Shown piece after piece: positions 25,367 to 34,422 of a stretch of DNA of 51,719 bases. The translations under genes and the position numbers were made by a program. How positions within the stretch are numbered: the first letter of the stretch is position 1; the number at the start of each line of letters is the position of its first letter. The notes below the pieces were generated by a model. That model was not told the origin of the DNA and ran no database searches. It was given only the letters and a program-made list of their open reading frames with translations. The stretch spans positions 1 through 51,719 of the forward strand of contig CADCIB010000020.1 of NCBI GenBank assembly GCA_902801375.1, written 5' to 3'. Source of the DNA: an uncultured Prevotellaceae bacterium (GTDB lineage Bacteria; Bacteroidota; Bacteroidia; Bacteroidales; Bacteroidaceae).

Positions 25367-27709
25367 ATGAGCATCACGAACATACGACGAATGCTATGCC
25401 TGTTGCTGACCTTTGTGGCTTTCGAGGTTGCGGCGCAGGTGAAAGTGGAACCTGGCGTAAGTCAAGAATTGGCTCAATACAGGGCGAAGCACGTGCGAGA
25501 CGTGACATACGACCTGTCGTTTAAGATACCTGACAAGAAGATATATGGGGTGGAAATCGAGGAAGAAATCACTTTTAAGTGGGACGGAGAAGGCGACCTT
25601 CAGCTCGACTTCCAAGGTAAATTGACGTATGCATTGATCAAAAACACACACCTTGACAATAGCTGCTACCAGGATGAACATATCGTCATACCTGCCAAAT
25701 ACCTGAAGAAGGGACGCAACCGAATAAAGATTCAAGGAGGTTGCTCTGACAAATCTCTCAACCGCCAAGATGATTACCTATACACGTTGTTCGTCCCTGA
25801 CCACGCACGGAGTGCCTTTGCCTGTTTCGACCAGCCAGACATTAAGGCGAAATACAACCTTTCCTTGGAAATGCCCGACGGGTGGACGGCTATCAGCAAT
25901 GGGGCGTTGGTTCGCGCAAAAAAACAACGCATGACTTTCCAAACCACAGAACCCATTCCTACTTACCTTTTTTCGTTTACTGCTGGGCGGTTCTCAGAGC
26001 AGAAAGCCGTGCGCGACGGGCGCGAGTTGACGGCTCTTTACCGCGAGACCGACCCGGTGAAAGTGGCGCAATTGCCAATCATCTTCGATGAAATCGCCCT
26101 CTCCTTGAAGTGGCTGGAGCAATACACGGACATCCCCTACCCTTTCCAGAAATACGGTTTTGTGATTCTTCCTGGTTATCAGTTCGGCGGCATGGAGCAT
26201 CCCGGCTGCATCCAGTACAAGGACCAGACGCTTTTCCTCGGCCCCAATCCGACGCCCGACGAGGAGATGAACCGCCTTCACCTGCTGGCCCATGAGACGG
26301 CTCACATGTGGTTCGGCGACTTGGTGACGATGCGCTGGTTTAACGATGTGTGGACCAAGGAGGTGTTTGCGAACTTCATGGCCGATAAGATTGCGCGCGA
26401 ACAATACCCCGACATCAATCACGACCTGAGTTTCCTCCGCACCCATTACATCCCCGCCTTCGCCACCGACCGCACCGAAGGCACGCACCCCATCCAGCAA
26501 CCGTTAGCTAATCTGAACCAGGCCGGGCTGCTCTACGGCAACATCATCTACCACAAAGCACCTATCATGATGCGCAAACTGGAACAACAAATGGGCGAGA
26601 AACCCTTCCAACGGGGCTTGCAGAAATATCTGAAGCAGTTCTCTTACGGCAACGCCACATGGGATGAACTCATCGAAATCCTCAACGCGGAGGCACCTGA
26701 GGCAGGCATCCGCGACTTCGACCGCCAATGGGTGAAGCAGAAAGGCGTGCCTGTGAGAGCCCTCGACCCATTTGCCGAAATCTTGCCCAATGCCGATGGC
26801 ATGGACTATGTGCGTTATGAACTGGCAAATCAGGAAAGCGTTGAAAAGTATGTGAGGCGCATCTTCGACCTGCCAACAGAACAAAGTCGGTTAGCTACGG
26901 TGATGACCCTCTACGAGAACATGCTCATGCACCGCATGCAGCCAAAGGAATTTTTCAGCGCAACGCTGCTCTTAACCACTAACGAACAGAACGAACTGCT
27001 ACTCTCCGCCTACAGCAACTACTTGACAGGCACACTTTCTTACCTGTCAGACGATAAGCGTGACGAGTGTGAAGGCAAGCTATGGGAAGCCGCGCAGAAA
27101 CACCCGGTGAAGTCGTTCCGACAGCAACTGCTGCGCTCCCTCTCACGCATAGCGCAGTCGCCGGAGGTCGCAGACAGCATCTTTGCCATCTGGAAAGAAG
27201 GCAAACACCCACTGCTCAACGAGCGCGACTACATGCAGATGGCCTATCATCTGGCCATCGTCCGCCCTGACGATTGGCAACAAATCGTCTCAACCCAGCG
27301 GGAAAGGCTGACAAACGCTGACGTAAAGAAAGAGTTCGACTTCGTCAGCCGAGCCTGCACGCCTGACACGCTGGAACAGAAAAGGCTTTTCGAATCATTG
27401 CTACAACAAGAGAACCGAGCTGTGGAGCCGTATGCCTCAGCCTTGCTCAGCCTGCTGAACGACCCTACGCGCGAACCTTATAATAATAGGTTCATCACGC
27501 CGGGACTGGAGATTCTGGAAGAGATTCAGCGCACTGGCGACATCTTCTTTCCATTGAACTGGTGTCAGTCGCTGCTCAACGGCCATCGCTCCAAAGCGGC
27601 GGCAGACCTCGTGCAGGCCTTTCTCGACAGCCATCCCAACTACCCCAGTCAGCTCCGCAACAAGCTATTGCAGGCTGCTCACCCGCTCCTGAATCGATTC
27701 CACGACTAA
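25367..27709 (+). CDS. M1-family zinc aminopeptidase, exported
   Basis: A 780-residue protein from the ATG at 25367, which opens a signal peptide (M-L-C-L-L-L-T-F-V-A-F-E-V-A-A-Q). It has the M1 layout: N-terminal beta domain, catalytic domain, long helical C-terminal domain. The zinc motif is His309-Glu-Thr-Ala-His313, with the third ligand Glu332 at the expected spacing (HExxH-18-E). The substrate-binding signature usually written GAMEN reads G-G-M-E-H. It is expected to release N-terminal amino acids from peptides in the periplasm. The downstream GH53 gene follows after 15 bases and may be co-transcribed. Confidence 0.92.
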   Translation: MSITNIRRMLCLLLTFVAFEVAAQVKVEPGVSQELAQYRAKHVRDVTYDLSFKIPDKKIYGVEIEEEITFKWDGEGDLQLDFQGKLTYALIKNTHLDNSCYQDEHIVIPAKYLKKGRNRIKIQGGCSDKSLNRQDDYLYTLFVPDHARSAFACFDQPDIKAKYNLSLEMPDGWTAISNGALVRAKKQRMTFQTTEPIPTYLFSFTAGRFSEQKAVRDGRELTALYRETDPVKVAQLPIIFDEIALSLKWLEQYTDIPYPFQKYGFVILPGYQFGGMEHPGCIQYKDQTLFLGPNPTPDEEMNRLHLLAHETAHMWFGDLVTMRWFNDVWTKEVFANFMADKIAREQYPDINHDLSFLRTHYIPAFATDRTEGTHPIQQPLANLNQAGLLYGNIIYHKAPIMMRKLEQQMGEKPFQRGLQKYLKQFSYGNATWDELIEILNAEAPEAGIRDFDRQWVKQKGVPVRALDPFAEILPNADGMDYVRYELANQESVEKYVRRIFDLPTEQSRLATVMTLYENMLMHRMQPKEFFSATLLLTTNEQNELLLSAYSNYLTGTLSYLSDDKRDECEGKLWEAAQKHPVKSFRQQLLRSLSRIAQSPEVADSIFAIWKEGKHPLLNERDYMQMAYHLAIVRPDDWQQIVSTQRERLTNADVKKEFDFVSRACTPDTLEQKRLFESLLQQENRAVEPYASALLSLLNDPTREPYNNRFITPGLEILEEIQRTGDIFFPLNWCQSLLNGHRSKAAADLVQAFLDSHPNYPSQLRNKLLQAAHPLLNRFHD

Positions 27710-27724
27710 TCAAAAAGAACAATA

Positions 27725-29020
27725 ATGAAAAGGAAACAACTATTGAATAATGTGTCCAGAGGTTCTGCCTTTGGCTATCAGAGTAAGAAACTATGGCTAT
27801 CAGCCGCCATTGCGCTCCTGGCGACCCTGCCATCAATGGCTCAAAGGTATGTCGGAGGCGACATGTCGATGCTGCCCAAGTATGAAGCGGCCAACACAGC
27901 CTATAAGGACAAGCAGGGAAACCGCATTGACAACCTGCTCGACTTCGTGAAGAACGAGGCAGGCTTCAACATCATTCGCCTGCGCCTGTTCGTCAATCCC
28001 ACAGGGGCAACGGGCGTTGTGCAAGACCTGAACTACGTGAAAACATTCGGGAAACGCATTAAGGACGCGGGACTGAAACTGATGCTCGACTTCCACTACA
28101 GCGACTCTTGGGCCGACCCCAGTAACCAGTGGACACCCGAGGCATGGACAAACCTAAGCGACGAGGAACTGTATCAGAAGATTTACGACTATACAAAAGC
28201 ATGTCTTGAGGCCATGAATGAGGCAGGTGCCATGCCCGACTTCATCCAGACGGGCAACGAAATCAGCTACGGTATGCTTTGGGGAGATAAGAAAAACGGG
28301 CAAGGCAAGCGCTGCTACACGTCGAACGATGCCAACTGGCCGCGTTTCCGTTCCCTTCTCACACAGGCGGGGAAGGCCTGCAGAGAGGTGTGCCCCGATG
28401 CGAAAATCATCATCCACACCGAAAGGACGAACAATGTTTCGACCACCAAAGGCATCTACGAGCGGCTCGCCACCATCGACTACGACATCATTGGACTGAG
28501 CTATTATCCCGAATGGCACAACAATCTCAGTACGCTGACCAACACGTTGAAGACTTGTCACTCCAGTTTCCCAGACAAAGACATCATGATTGTGGAAACG
28601 GGTTACTATAACAACTGGTATCCCTCGAATGCCACCTACAACTTCACCAGTACCTGGCCAGCCTCCGCCGAGGGACAAAAAAAATTCCTTGACGACTTGG
28701 TGAATGCCGTCAAGGAACTGGAATATGTCAAGGGTTTGCTTTATTGGTTCCCAGAGGAGAACCCCTACAACAACAACCACGTTTATGAGCCTTGGTACAA
28801 CCACGGACTGTTCAACCCCAACACGGGCAAGGTGGTTGATGCTCTTTTCTCCCTGAAGCCCTTCCTCGGAAATGACCAAACAGCCCTGCCATCCCTGCAG
28901 TGTGATGCGGTACCGCCGCATCACTCCCCAGTCTACGACCTGCAGGGGCGCGTCACCAACATCCCTGCGGGTAGACATGGAATCTGCATCACCAACGGTC
29001 GGAAAATCGTCAACCGATAG
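27725..29020 (+). CDS. Secreted endo-beta-1,4-galactanase (GH53) with T9SS-like tail
   Basis: A 431-residue protein. After an N-terminal hydrophobic export segment (L-W-L-S-A-A-I-A-L-L-A-T-L-P-S-M-A) the GH53 catalytic barrel begins at Y-V-G-G-D-M-S-M-L-P. Glu179 in I-Q-T-G-N-E-I is the expected acid/base. Glu291 in I-V-E-T-G-Y-Y is the expected nucleophile. W-F-P-E-E-N-P-Y-N is also typical. The enzyme should cleave type I arabinogalactan side chains of pectin. The tail (V-Y-D-L-Q-G-R...R-H-G-I-C-I) is T9SS-like. No SusCD pair or other galactan genes are next to it, so it stands alone here. The start is 29 residues upstream of the hydrophobic stretch, unusually long for a signal peptide. Confidence 0.92.
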   Translation: MKRKQLLNNVSRGSAFGYQSKKLWLSAAIALLATLPSMAQRYVGGDMSMLPKYEAANTAYKDKQGNRIDNLLDFVKNEAGFNIIRLRLFVNPTGATGVVQDLNYVKTFGKRIKDAGLKLMLDFHYSDSWADPSNQWTPEAWTNLSDEELYQKIYDYTKACLEAMNEAGAMPDFIQTGNEISYGMLWGDKKNGQGKRCYTSNDANWPRFRSLLTQAGKACREVCPDAKIIIHTERTNNVSTTKGIYERLATIDYDIIGLSYYPEWHNNLSTLTNTLKTCHSSFPDKDIMIVETGYYNNWYPSNATYNFTSTWPASAEGQKKFLDDLVNAVKELEYVKGLLYWFPEENPYNNNHVYEPWYNHGLFNPNTGKVVDALFSLKPFLGNDQTALPSLQCDAVPPHHSPVYDLQGRVTNIPAGRHGICITNGRKIVNR

Positions 29021-29038
29021 CAGTTTCATGCGCAAAGG

Positions 29039-30169
29039 CTATTTGTCGGCCACGATTTGCGGGCCGCGAACACGCTCTTTCTGCCCCAGCCCTTTCTTGA
29101 CCTCAATACTTACGCCATCGCTTAATCCGATGGTGACAGGTCGGCGCGTGTAAGTTTTCTGATCGGCCGTACCGCCAAGCACATAGACGAAGGTGCTGTC
29201 ACCACTATACTCAATGGCACTTTCGGGTACGGAGAGTACCTTCTGCACACTGGCCAACACAATCTCGGCATTGGCGCTGTAGCCGCTGCGCAGTTTCAGG
29301 CTGCCCTTCGTACCGCCTTCCAACTTTGTCTTTGACGGTGAAATGGCGGCCTTGATTTCAAACTGGTTGGCCCCGTTGCTCTCCACGGCCTTCGGCGAGA
29401 TGTATTCCAGCGAGGCGTCGTAGCTCATGTCCTGCAAGGCGCCGATGGTGATTTTCATCGGCATACCCACCACAAGCTGTCCCACCTCGGTCTCGTCGAT
29501 GTTGCCACGGAATATGAGGTCGTTCATGTTGGCCACTGAGGCAATGGTTGTTCCGTCGTTGAAAGTATTGGAGTTGATCACGGAGTTGCCCACCTTCACG
29601 GGCACATCGAGAATCACGCCGCTGATCGTACTGCGCACCAAGGTACTGCTGGCCGAGGCATTCGATTTCGACACACCATCGCGTACCACCTGCAGGGCAT
29701 CGTCGGAAGCAGCCTTCTCTTCTTTGGCCTGCCGCAGCGTCTGGCGGGTCTTTTCATATTCGTCGGCACTGATCAGTTCCTTGTTGTACAGTTCTTCTAT
29801 CCTTCGGAAATCCACTTGTGCCTGCCGCAGGTTGATTTCCGCCAGCCGTACACGACTCTCTGCTGCCGACAATTGGCCCATGTCGGGAATGACTTTCACC
29901 TTGGCAATCACCTCGCCGGCCTGTACATAGTCACCAGCCTGCTTCAAGATGTCGGTGATGATACCCGATATCTGCGGTTTGACATTCACCTCGTTGCGAG
30001 GTTCTATCTTGCCCGTGACGATCGTTGACTTTTCGATGTCCCTCAATTCGGGCGTGAACTCGTTGTAGACAACCTCCTTGGGTTGCGACTTTTTCCACAA
30101 GAACACGAAAGTTCCCAGGAAGATAATGCCGATGATGGCGGCAATGATGAGTTTGCTGTATTTCTTCAT
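29039..30169 (-). CDS. Periplasmic adaptor of a MacAB-type ABC exporter (HlyD/RND adaptor family)
   Basis: A 376-residue membrane-fusion protein. A single N-terminal transmembrane segment (L-I-I-A-A-I-I-G-I-I-F-L-G-T-F) is followed by a lipoyl half (V-K-P-Q-I-S-G-I-I-T-D-I-L-K-Q-A-G-D-Y-V), a coiled-coil hairpin (about residues 85-150, R-L-A-E-I-N-L-R-Q-A-Q), the second lipoyl half (S-G-V-I-L-D-V-P-V-K-V-G) and beta-barrel/membrane-proximal domains. It bridges an inner-membrane ABC pump to an outer-membrane channel. It is the last gene of the four-gene operon; no TolC-like channel gene is in the window. Confidence 0.9.
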   Translation of the reverse strand: MKKYSKLIIAAIIGIIFLGTFVFLWKKSQPKEVVYNEFTPELRDIEKSTIVTGKIEPRNEVNVKPQISGIITDILKQAGDYVQAGEVIAKVKVIPDMGQLSAAESRVRLAEINLRQAQVDFRRIEELYNKELISADEYEKTRQTLRQAKEEKAASDDALQVVRDGVSKSNASASSTLVRSTISGVILDVPVKVGNSVINSNTFNDGTTIASVANMNDLIFRGNIDETEVGQLVVGMPMKITIGALQDMSYDASLEYISPKAVESNGANQFEIKAAISPSKTKLEGGTKGSLKLRSGYSANAEIVLASVQKVLSVPESAIEYSGDSTFVYVLGGTADQKTYTRRPVTIGLSDGVSIEVKKGLGQKERVRGPQIVADK

Positions 30170-30196
30170 CTTATCTCATATTTATTATTGTCAAAA

Positions 30197-31444
30197 CTAT
30201 TCATCACGCATTGCATCCACAGGTTTGATGCTCATGGCACGCAAGGCAGGAGCCAATCCCGCCAGGACACCCATAGCGGCGATAATCAATGCGGCCAACA
30301 ACGCCGTCCAGAAATTCACCTGGAAATGGGCATTGACAATGCCATCCTCAGTGTTTCCCATCTCAAGCAATTGCAGAATCATCACCCCGAAAAGGATACC
30401 ACTCATGCCAGCAACAAGGGTCAGCACCATACTTTCCGAGATGATCTGCGACAGTATCATGCGCGGGGTGGCGCCGATGGCGCGCCGGATGCCTATCTCC
30501 GTCGTACGTTCGCGCACCGTCACCATCATGATATTCGACACTCCGATGGCTCCGGCCAACAGCGTACCCAGTCCGACAAGCCATATCAGGAAGTTAACAC
30601 CTCGGAAAAGGCTGTCCAGCAGTTGGAACAACACCTCTGTATTGAACACGGTGACACCTTGCTCGTCGGTCGGGTCGACGGTATGAGCACGGGCCACGGT
30701 CTCTCTGATGCGCTGACTCAGCGTACTCATCACCACACCTTTGCGACCAGTCGCCGCAATCATATCCACTTGGTTACCCCGATTGTAGGCTTGCTGCATC
30801 AGCGTGATGGGCAAGATAACGTTCGTACCAGCCTCGGTACCAAACGACATGGCATCAGACATGTCGTAGTCTACGCCCACAATCTGGTAGTAGACAGAAT
30901 CTATCCTGATGCGCTTTCCACATGGGTCGCCACCGCCGGGGAACAGGTCTTTATAGGTTTTCTTGCCAATGACGCACACCTTACGGTGCTCGCTCAAGTC
31001 CATCTCGTTAATATATCGGCCATAATATATCTGCGGGCTCTTGATGAAAGCATATTCAGGGGCCGTGCCATTCATGCCAATCTGCGTCTTGCGGTCGCCA
31101 TAGTAAGCGAATCCCCCGTTGCTGAAGAGCATGGGCGTGACCACATCCAACTCCGGCACCCGCTGCCGGATGCGCTCTATGTCCTGATAGTCCATCTGCC
31201 AGATACGCCCCTTTCGGAAACCCTTGTACACCTTGGTGGTCGGCTGTGCCCATATCATCGCGGAGTTGGTGGCGAAGCCCGCAAAGTTCTTGTTCAGCAT
31301 TTCCTTCATGCCCTGGCCGCCTCCAATGAGCGCCACGAGCATGAACACGCCCCAGAACACGCCGAACCCCGTAAGGAACGAGCGGCTCTTGTTACGCGTC
31401 AGCGTATCAAGTATTTCGCGGTATTGGTCTATATCTATTCGCAT
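30197..31444 (-). CDS. MacB/FtsX-type ABC transporter permease
   Basis: A 415-residue permease. It has an N-terminal transmembrane helix (F-L-T-G-F-G-V-F-W-G-V-F-M-L-V), a large MacB-type periplasmic domain, and three C-terminal helices with the FtsX family blocks R-T-T-E-I-G-I-R-R-A-I-G-A-T-P and G-I-L-F-G-V. It ends L-A-P-A-L-R-A-M-S-I-K-P-V-D-A-M-R. It probably moves its substrate by mechanotransmission rather than through a channel. It is homologous to the preceding permease in the operon, so the complex may be a heterodimer. Confidence 0.9.
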   Translation of the reverse strand: MRIDIDQYREILDTLTRNKSRSFLTGFGVFWGVFMLVALIGGGQGMKEMLNKNFAGFATNSAMIWAQPTTKVYKGFRKGRIWQMDYQDIERIRQRVPELDVVTPMLFSNGGFAYYGDRKTQIGMNGTAPEYAFIKSPQIYYGRYINEMDLSEHRKVCVIGKKTYKDLFPGGGDPCGKRIRIDSVYYQIVGVDYDMSDAMSFGTEAGTNVILPITLMQQAYNRGNQVDMIAATGRKGVVMSTLSQRIRETVARAHTVDPTDEQGVTVFNTEVLFQLLDSLFRGVNFLIWLVGLGTLLAGAIGVSNIMMVTVRERTTEIGIRRAIGATPRMILSQIISESMVLTLVAGMSGILFGVMILQLLEMGNTEDGIVNAHFQVNFWTALLAALIIAAMGVLAGLAPALRAMSIKPVDAMRDE

Positions 31445-31511
31445 ATTCTATCTTTCTTTTATAGTTTCCAACGCGTCTATTGCTTCCATAGCCCTCAATA
31501 GCATTTGTCGT

Positions 31512-32783
31512 TTACTCCGCGCGCAGCGCCTCTATGGGCCGTATGCGGGCGGCTTTCAGGGCCGGCACGAGCCCGGCAATGGTTCCGGCAAGGATAATCA
31601 CCGCCGTAGCCTGCACGCAGACATCAAGACCCACGGTGGGATCGACGAACATCGTGGCCTTGAACAACCCCGTGTCGATGGTGTGATGGCCCAGCGTCGC
31701 GTCCATGTATTCGTTCACGGCGATGCCCAGCAGCATACCGATGTAACCGAAGATGGTGGTGATGATGACGCTTTCAATGATGATGAGTTTCAGGATGCTC
31801 CACGGCTTGGCGCCGATGGCCTTGCGGATGCCGAACTCGCGGGTGCGCTCCTTCACGGTGATGAGCATGATATTCGACACGCCCACAATGCCGCTCAGCA
31901 GCGTGAAAAGGCCGACAATCCACAATGCCGTATGGATAATGCCGATGCCCTTGTTCATCTGCATGCTCTGCGTGTAGCGGTTCCAAATCCAAACAGACCG
32001 TTCGTCGTCTGGCGCCGCCTGGTGATTGGCATTCAGCTGGGCGCGGTATTCCTTCTCGAATTCCTCATTGGCCTCTTCCGTAGGCAGCCCGTGGAAGGTA
32101 AACTCTATTCTGCCCACCTCGTCACCCATGCCAAACATCGTCGATAACGTGGTGAAGGCCGTGAGGGCATTGCTACGACCGTCCTCGCGCTCCTTATAGA
32201 TTCCCACCACACGGAAGGCGAAATTGCCCACATCCACATACTGACCAATGAGCCGACTGATGGACACATCGTCGTTGGGTTTCGTGCCAAGCAACTCCTG
32301 CGCATGCTTGTTGCTGAGCACGATGACCTTGCGCTGCTGTTGCAAGTCCAACTGATTGATGAAACGCCCATAAAGCATTTCCACCTTATCCACCTGATTG
32401 TGGTTGGGATAGACACCCAGCAGCGAGTTGCTGATGTATTGCTGGCCAAGGCTGATGGTCAGCCCTTCCTTCGACATCAAAGCCCCCACTTCGTCCATAT
32501 AGTCGGCAAAATCGTGGCGGGTGGTTTCCACGTCGCGTTTCTGGAGACGTATGTCGCGACCCTCTTTCAGTCCCTTGTAAGGCTTGCTGGTCTCGCCGCC
32601 GAATATCATCATGGAGTTGCTGAGGAAGCGGTTGCTCTGCTTCATCTGCGCATTGATGAGGCCATTGCCGGCTCCAAGCAGCACAATGAGCATGAAGATG
32701 CCCCAAGCCACGGCAAAACCCGTCAGTCCTGTACGCAATTTATTGCGCCGCGCCGTCTGCCATATTTCATTCAATAACTCCAT
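31512..32783 (-). CDS. MacB/FtsX-type ABC transporter permease (second)
   Basis: A 423-residue permease with the same layout as its neighbour: an N-terminal helix (A-W-G-I-F-M-L-I-V-L-L-G-A-G-N-G-L), periplasmic domain, and C-terminal block R-T-R-E-F-G-I-R-K-A-I-G-A-K-P with a terminal A-L-K-A-A-R-I-R-P-I-E-A-L-R. Its start overlaps the end of the ATPase gene by 17 bases, pointing to coupled translation. Two separate, non-identical permeases with one ATPase suggest a heterodimeric exporter. Confidence 0.9.
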   Translation of the reverse strand: MELLNEIWQTARRNKLRTGLTGFAVAWGIFMLIVLLGAGNGLINAQMKQSNRFLSNSMMIFGGETSKPYKGLKEGRDIRLQKRDVETTRHDFADYMDEVGALMSKEGLTISLGQQYISNSLLGVYPNHNQVDKVEMLYGRFINQLDLQQQRKVIVLSNKHAQELLGTKPNDDVSISRLIGQYVDVGNFAFRVVGIYKEREDGRSNALTAFTTLSTMFGMGDEVGRIEFTFHGLPTEEANEEFEKEYRAQLNANHQAAPDDERSVWIWNRYTQSMQMNKGIGIIHTALWIVGLFTLLSGIVGVSNIMLITVKERTREFGIRKAIGAKPWSILKLIIIESVIITTIFGYIGMLLGIAVNEYMDATLGHHTIDTGLFKATMFVDPTVGLDVCVQATAVIILAGTIAGLVPALKAARIRPIEALRAE

Positions 32784-33426
32784 CCTTAATCCTTATGATG
32801 CGGTTGGTTTGGTTTGCCACGCCTGGGTCGTGGGTCACGATAATTTGGGTAATGTGCTGCTCAGCATTCAGTTGCTTGAGCAACTGCATCACCTCCACCG
32901 AGGTCTTCGAGTCCAAAGCGCCCGTAGGCTCGTCGGCAAGGATGATGCGGGGGTGGGTGATCAGTGCACGGGCAATGGCCACACGCTGACGCTGACCGCC
33001 GGAAAGTTCGTTGGGATAGTGGGTGGCCCAGTCTAAAAGCCCTAACCTTTCGAGGTATTCCAAAGCCAACTGGTGGCGTTTCTTCCTGCCTACCCCCTGG
33101 TAAAAGAGGGGAAGCTCCACATTCTCCACCGCCGTCTTGAAACCAATGAGGTTGAACGACTGGAAGATAAAGCCTATCATGCGGTTGCGGTATTCAGCAG
33201 CCTTGCGCTCTGACAAGTCCTTGATCAGGGTACCAGCCAACCAGTATTCTCCAGAGTCGTAGTTGTCGAGGATGCCTAATATATTTAATAAGGTGGATTT
33301 CCCCGATCCGCTGGCTCCCATGATGCTCACGAACTCGCCTTCACCGATATGAAGGTCGATGCCCTTCAGCACATGCAACGGCTGCGCTCCCTGATAGGTT
33401 TTGTTGATGTCTTTTAGTTCAATCAT
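32767..33426 (-). CDS. ABC transporter ATP-binding protein (MacB/LolD type)
   Basis: A 219-residue stand-alone ATPase. It has Walker A G-A-S-G-S-G-K-S-T (about residues 37-45), Q-loop F-I-F-Q-S-F-N-L, signature L-S-G-G-Q-R-Q-R-V-A, Walker B I-I-L-A-D-E-P, D-loop G-A-L-D, and the switch histidine in I-V-T-H-D. This is the type that powers MacB-like permeases and lipoprotein or peptide exporters. It is the first gene of the operon reading 33426 to 29039; no clear -7 box was found ahead of it. Confidence 0.93.
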   Translation of the reverse strand: MIELKDINKTYQGAQPLHVLKGIDLHIGEGEFVSIMGASGSGKSTLLNILGILDNYDSGEYWLAGTLIKDLSERKAAEYRNRMIGFIFQSFNLIGFKTAVENVELPLFYQGVGRKKRHQLALEYLERLGLLDWATHYPNELSGGQRQRVAIARALITHPRIILADEPTGALDSKTSVEVMQLLKQLNAEQHITQIIVTHDPGVANQTNRIIRIKDGVIE

Positions 33427-33576
33427 ATATTATTAAGACGGGCCAACCACGCCTTTTGTTGCGGATGCCCGGTATTTTCAATCAGCAATTAACACTCTTT
33501 ACCATCTCAGCCCCCGCTTGCGGGAACGTCGGCAGACATCAGTCGCGATGTGATTTGCGGCAAATGCCAACCGTAC

Positions 33577-33656
33577 ATTATTAACCTACGCTGCCTACAT
33601 TATTAACCTACGCACCGTAGATTATTAACCTACGCTGCCTACATTATTAACCTACG
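33577..33656. repeat. 22-bp tandem repeat array (4 copies of ATTATTAACCTACG)
   Basis: The 14-base word ATTATTAACCTACG starts at 33577, 33599, 33621 and 33643, an exact 22-bp period. The 8-base spacers vary (CTGCCTAC, CACCGTAG, CTGCCTAC). It is the main content of the gene-free stretch 33427-33722, between the ABC operon promoter side and the end of the ChrA-like gene. Nothing else coding was seen in that stretch. Confidence 0.85.
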
Positions 33657-33722
33657 GTCGCCGTTTGCATGGAACGACGCGCTGAAATGCCAGCATAGGG
33701 CGGACCAGCAGACCTCTATGGC

Positions 33723-34298
33723 TCAATAGAGCAGCACCAAACCAGCCACAGCAGCATAGCAGATCATGCGGATAGGATTAATCTTCAGGAAGTAGGTACC
33801 CACAAAGGTGGCAGCAAAGAGAAAGCAACTCACTCCAAATTGCCAAGGATTCATGCTCGGGGTAGAGAAATTATCTGGGGTCATGAGCATCAATGTGGCT
33901 GCTGCCAACAGTCCCACCACTGCGGGGCGGAGTCCCTGGAAGACACTCTGCACCGAACGTGTCTGCATGTATCGGATGAACATCCGGCTGATCAGGATCA
34001 TCAGAATGAACGACGGAAGCACCAAAGCGAAGGTCGCCGTCAGCGAGCCAAGCACGGACATGGCACTGCCATAGCCGGCATTCTTCACCGCCGTGAAGCC
34101 ACAATAGGTGGCCGAGTTGATACCCACTGGGCCTGGCGTCATTTGACTGATGGCAACAATATCGGTAAACTCACCGGCATTCATCCAATGCCAGTGATAC
34201 ACCACCTCGCGCTGAATCAGCGACAGCATGCCGTAGCCGCCTCCAAAGCCAAACAGCCCGATTTCAAAAAACGTCACAAACAAATAGAGATAAATCAT
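33723..34298 (-). CDS. ChrA-family transporter half (short-chain CHR protein)
   Basis: A 191-residue membrane protein of the chromate-transporter family, with the N-terminal signature F-G-F-G-G-G-Y-G-M-L-S-L-I-Q-R and the block A-I-S-Q-M-T-P-G-P-V-G-I-N-S-A-T, then four or more hydrophobic helices. Short CHR proteins normally come as adjacent pairs that work together. Here no partner is present on either side: downstream is the repeat array, upstream the divergent PUL regulator. Its substrate is uncertain; many members probably do not move chromate. Confidence 0.87.
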   Translation of the reverse strand: MIYLYLFVTFFEIGLFGFGGGYGMLSLIQREVVYHWHWMNAGEFTDIVAISQMTPGPVGINSATYCGFTAVKNAGYGSAMSVLGSLTATFALVLPSFILMILISRMFIRYMQTRSVQSVFQGLRPAVVGLLAAATLMLMTPDNFSTPSMNPWQFGVSCFLFAATFVGTYFLKINPIRMICYAAVAGLVLLY

Positions 34299-34394
34299 CT
34301 CTGCAAAGATAAGACAAAATGGGGAAACCGTAAAAAACGCCCTAAAAAAGATTCATTTTTTTACCGATTGTTCACATAATTAAAATATTTTCTG

Positions 34395-34402
34395 TACTTT
34401 TG
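34395..34402 (+). promoter_or_regulatory. -7 box (TACTTTTG) for the PUL regulator
   Basis: TACTTTTG matches TAnnTTTG and lies 21 bases before the regulator's ATG. A word ACCGATTGTT at 34363-34372 differs by one base from the right half of the GH32 operator at 44251-44260, hinting at autoregulation, but at a different distance. Confidence 0.55.
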
Positions 34403-34422
34403 CAAGCAAAACAGACTATCCT

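Noticed and set aside
30083-31501. Long plus-strand frame (472 aa) opposite the ABC permease
   Set aside because: The minus strand has a complete MacB-type permease with family motifs; the plus frame is His/Arg-rich with no motif, typical of antisense shadow.
33577-33656. Possible CRISPR array
   Set aside because: Repeats are 14 bases with 8-base, nearly identical spacers and a 22-bp period; no cas genes. This is a simple tandem repeat. The same holds for 51542-51594.
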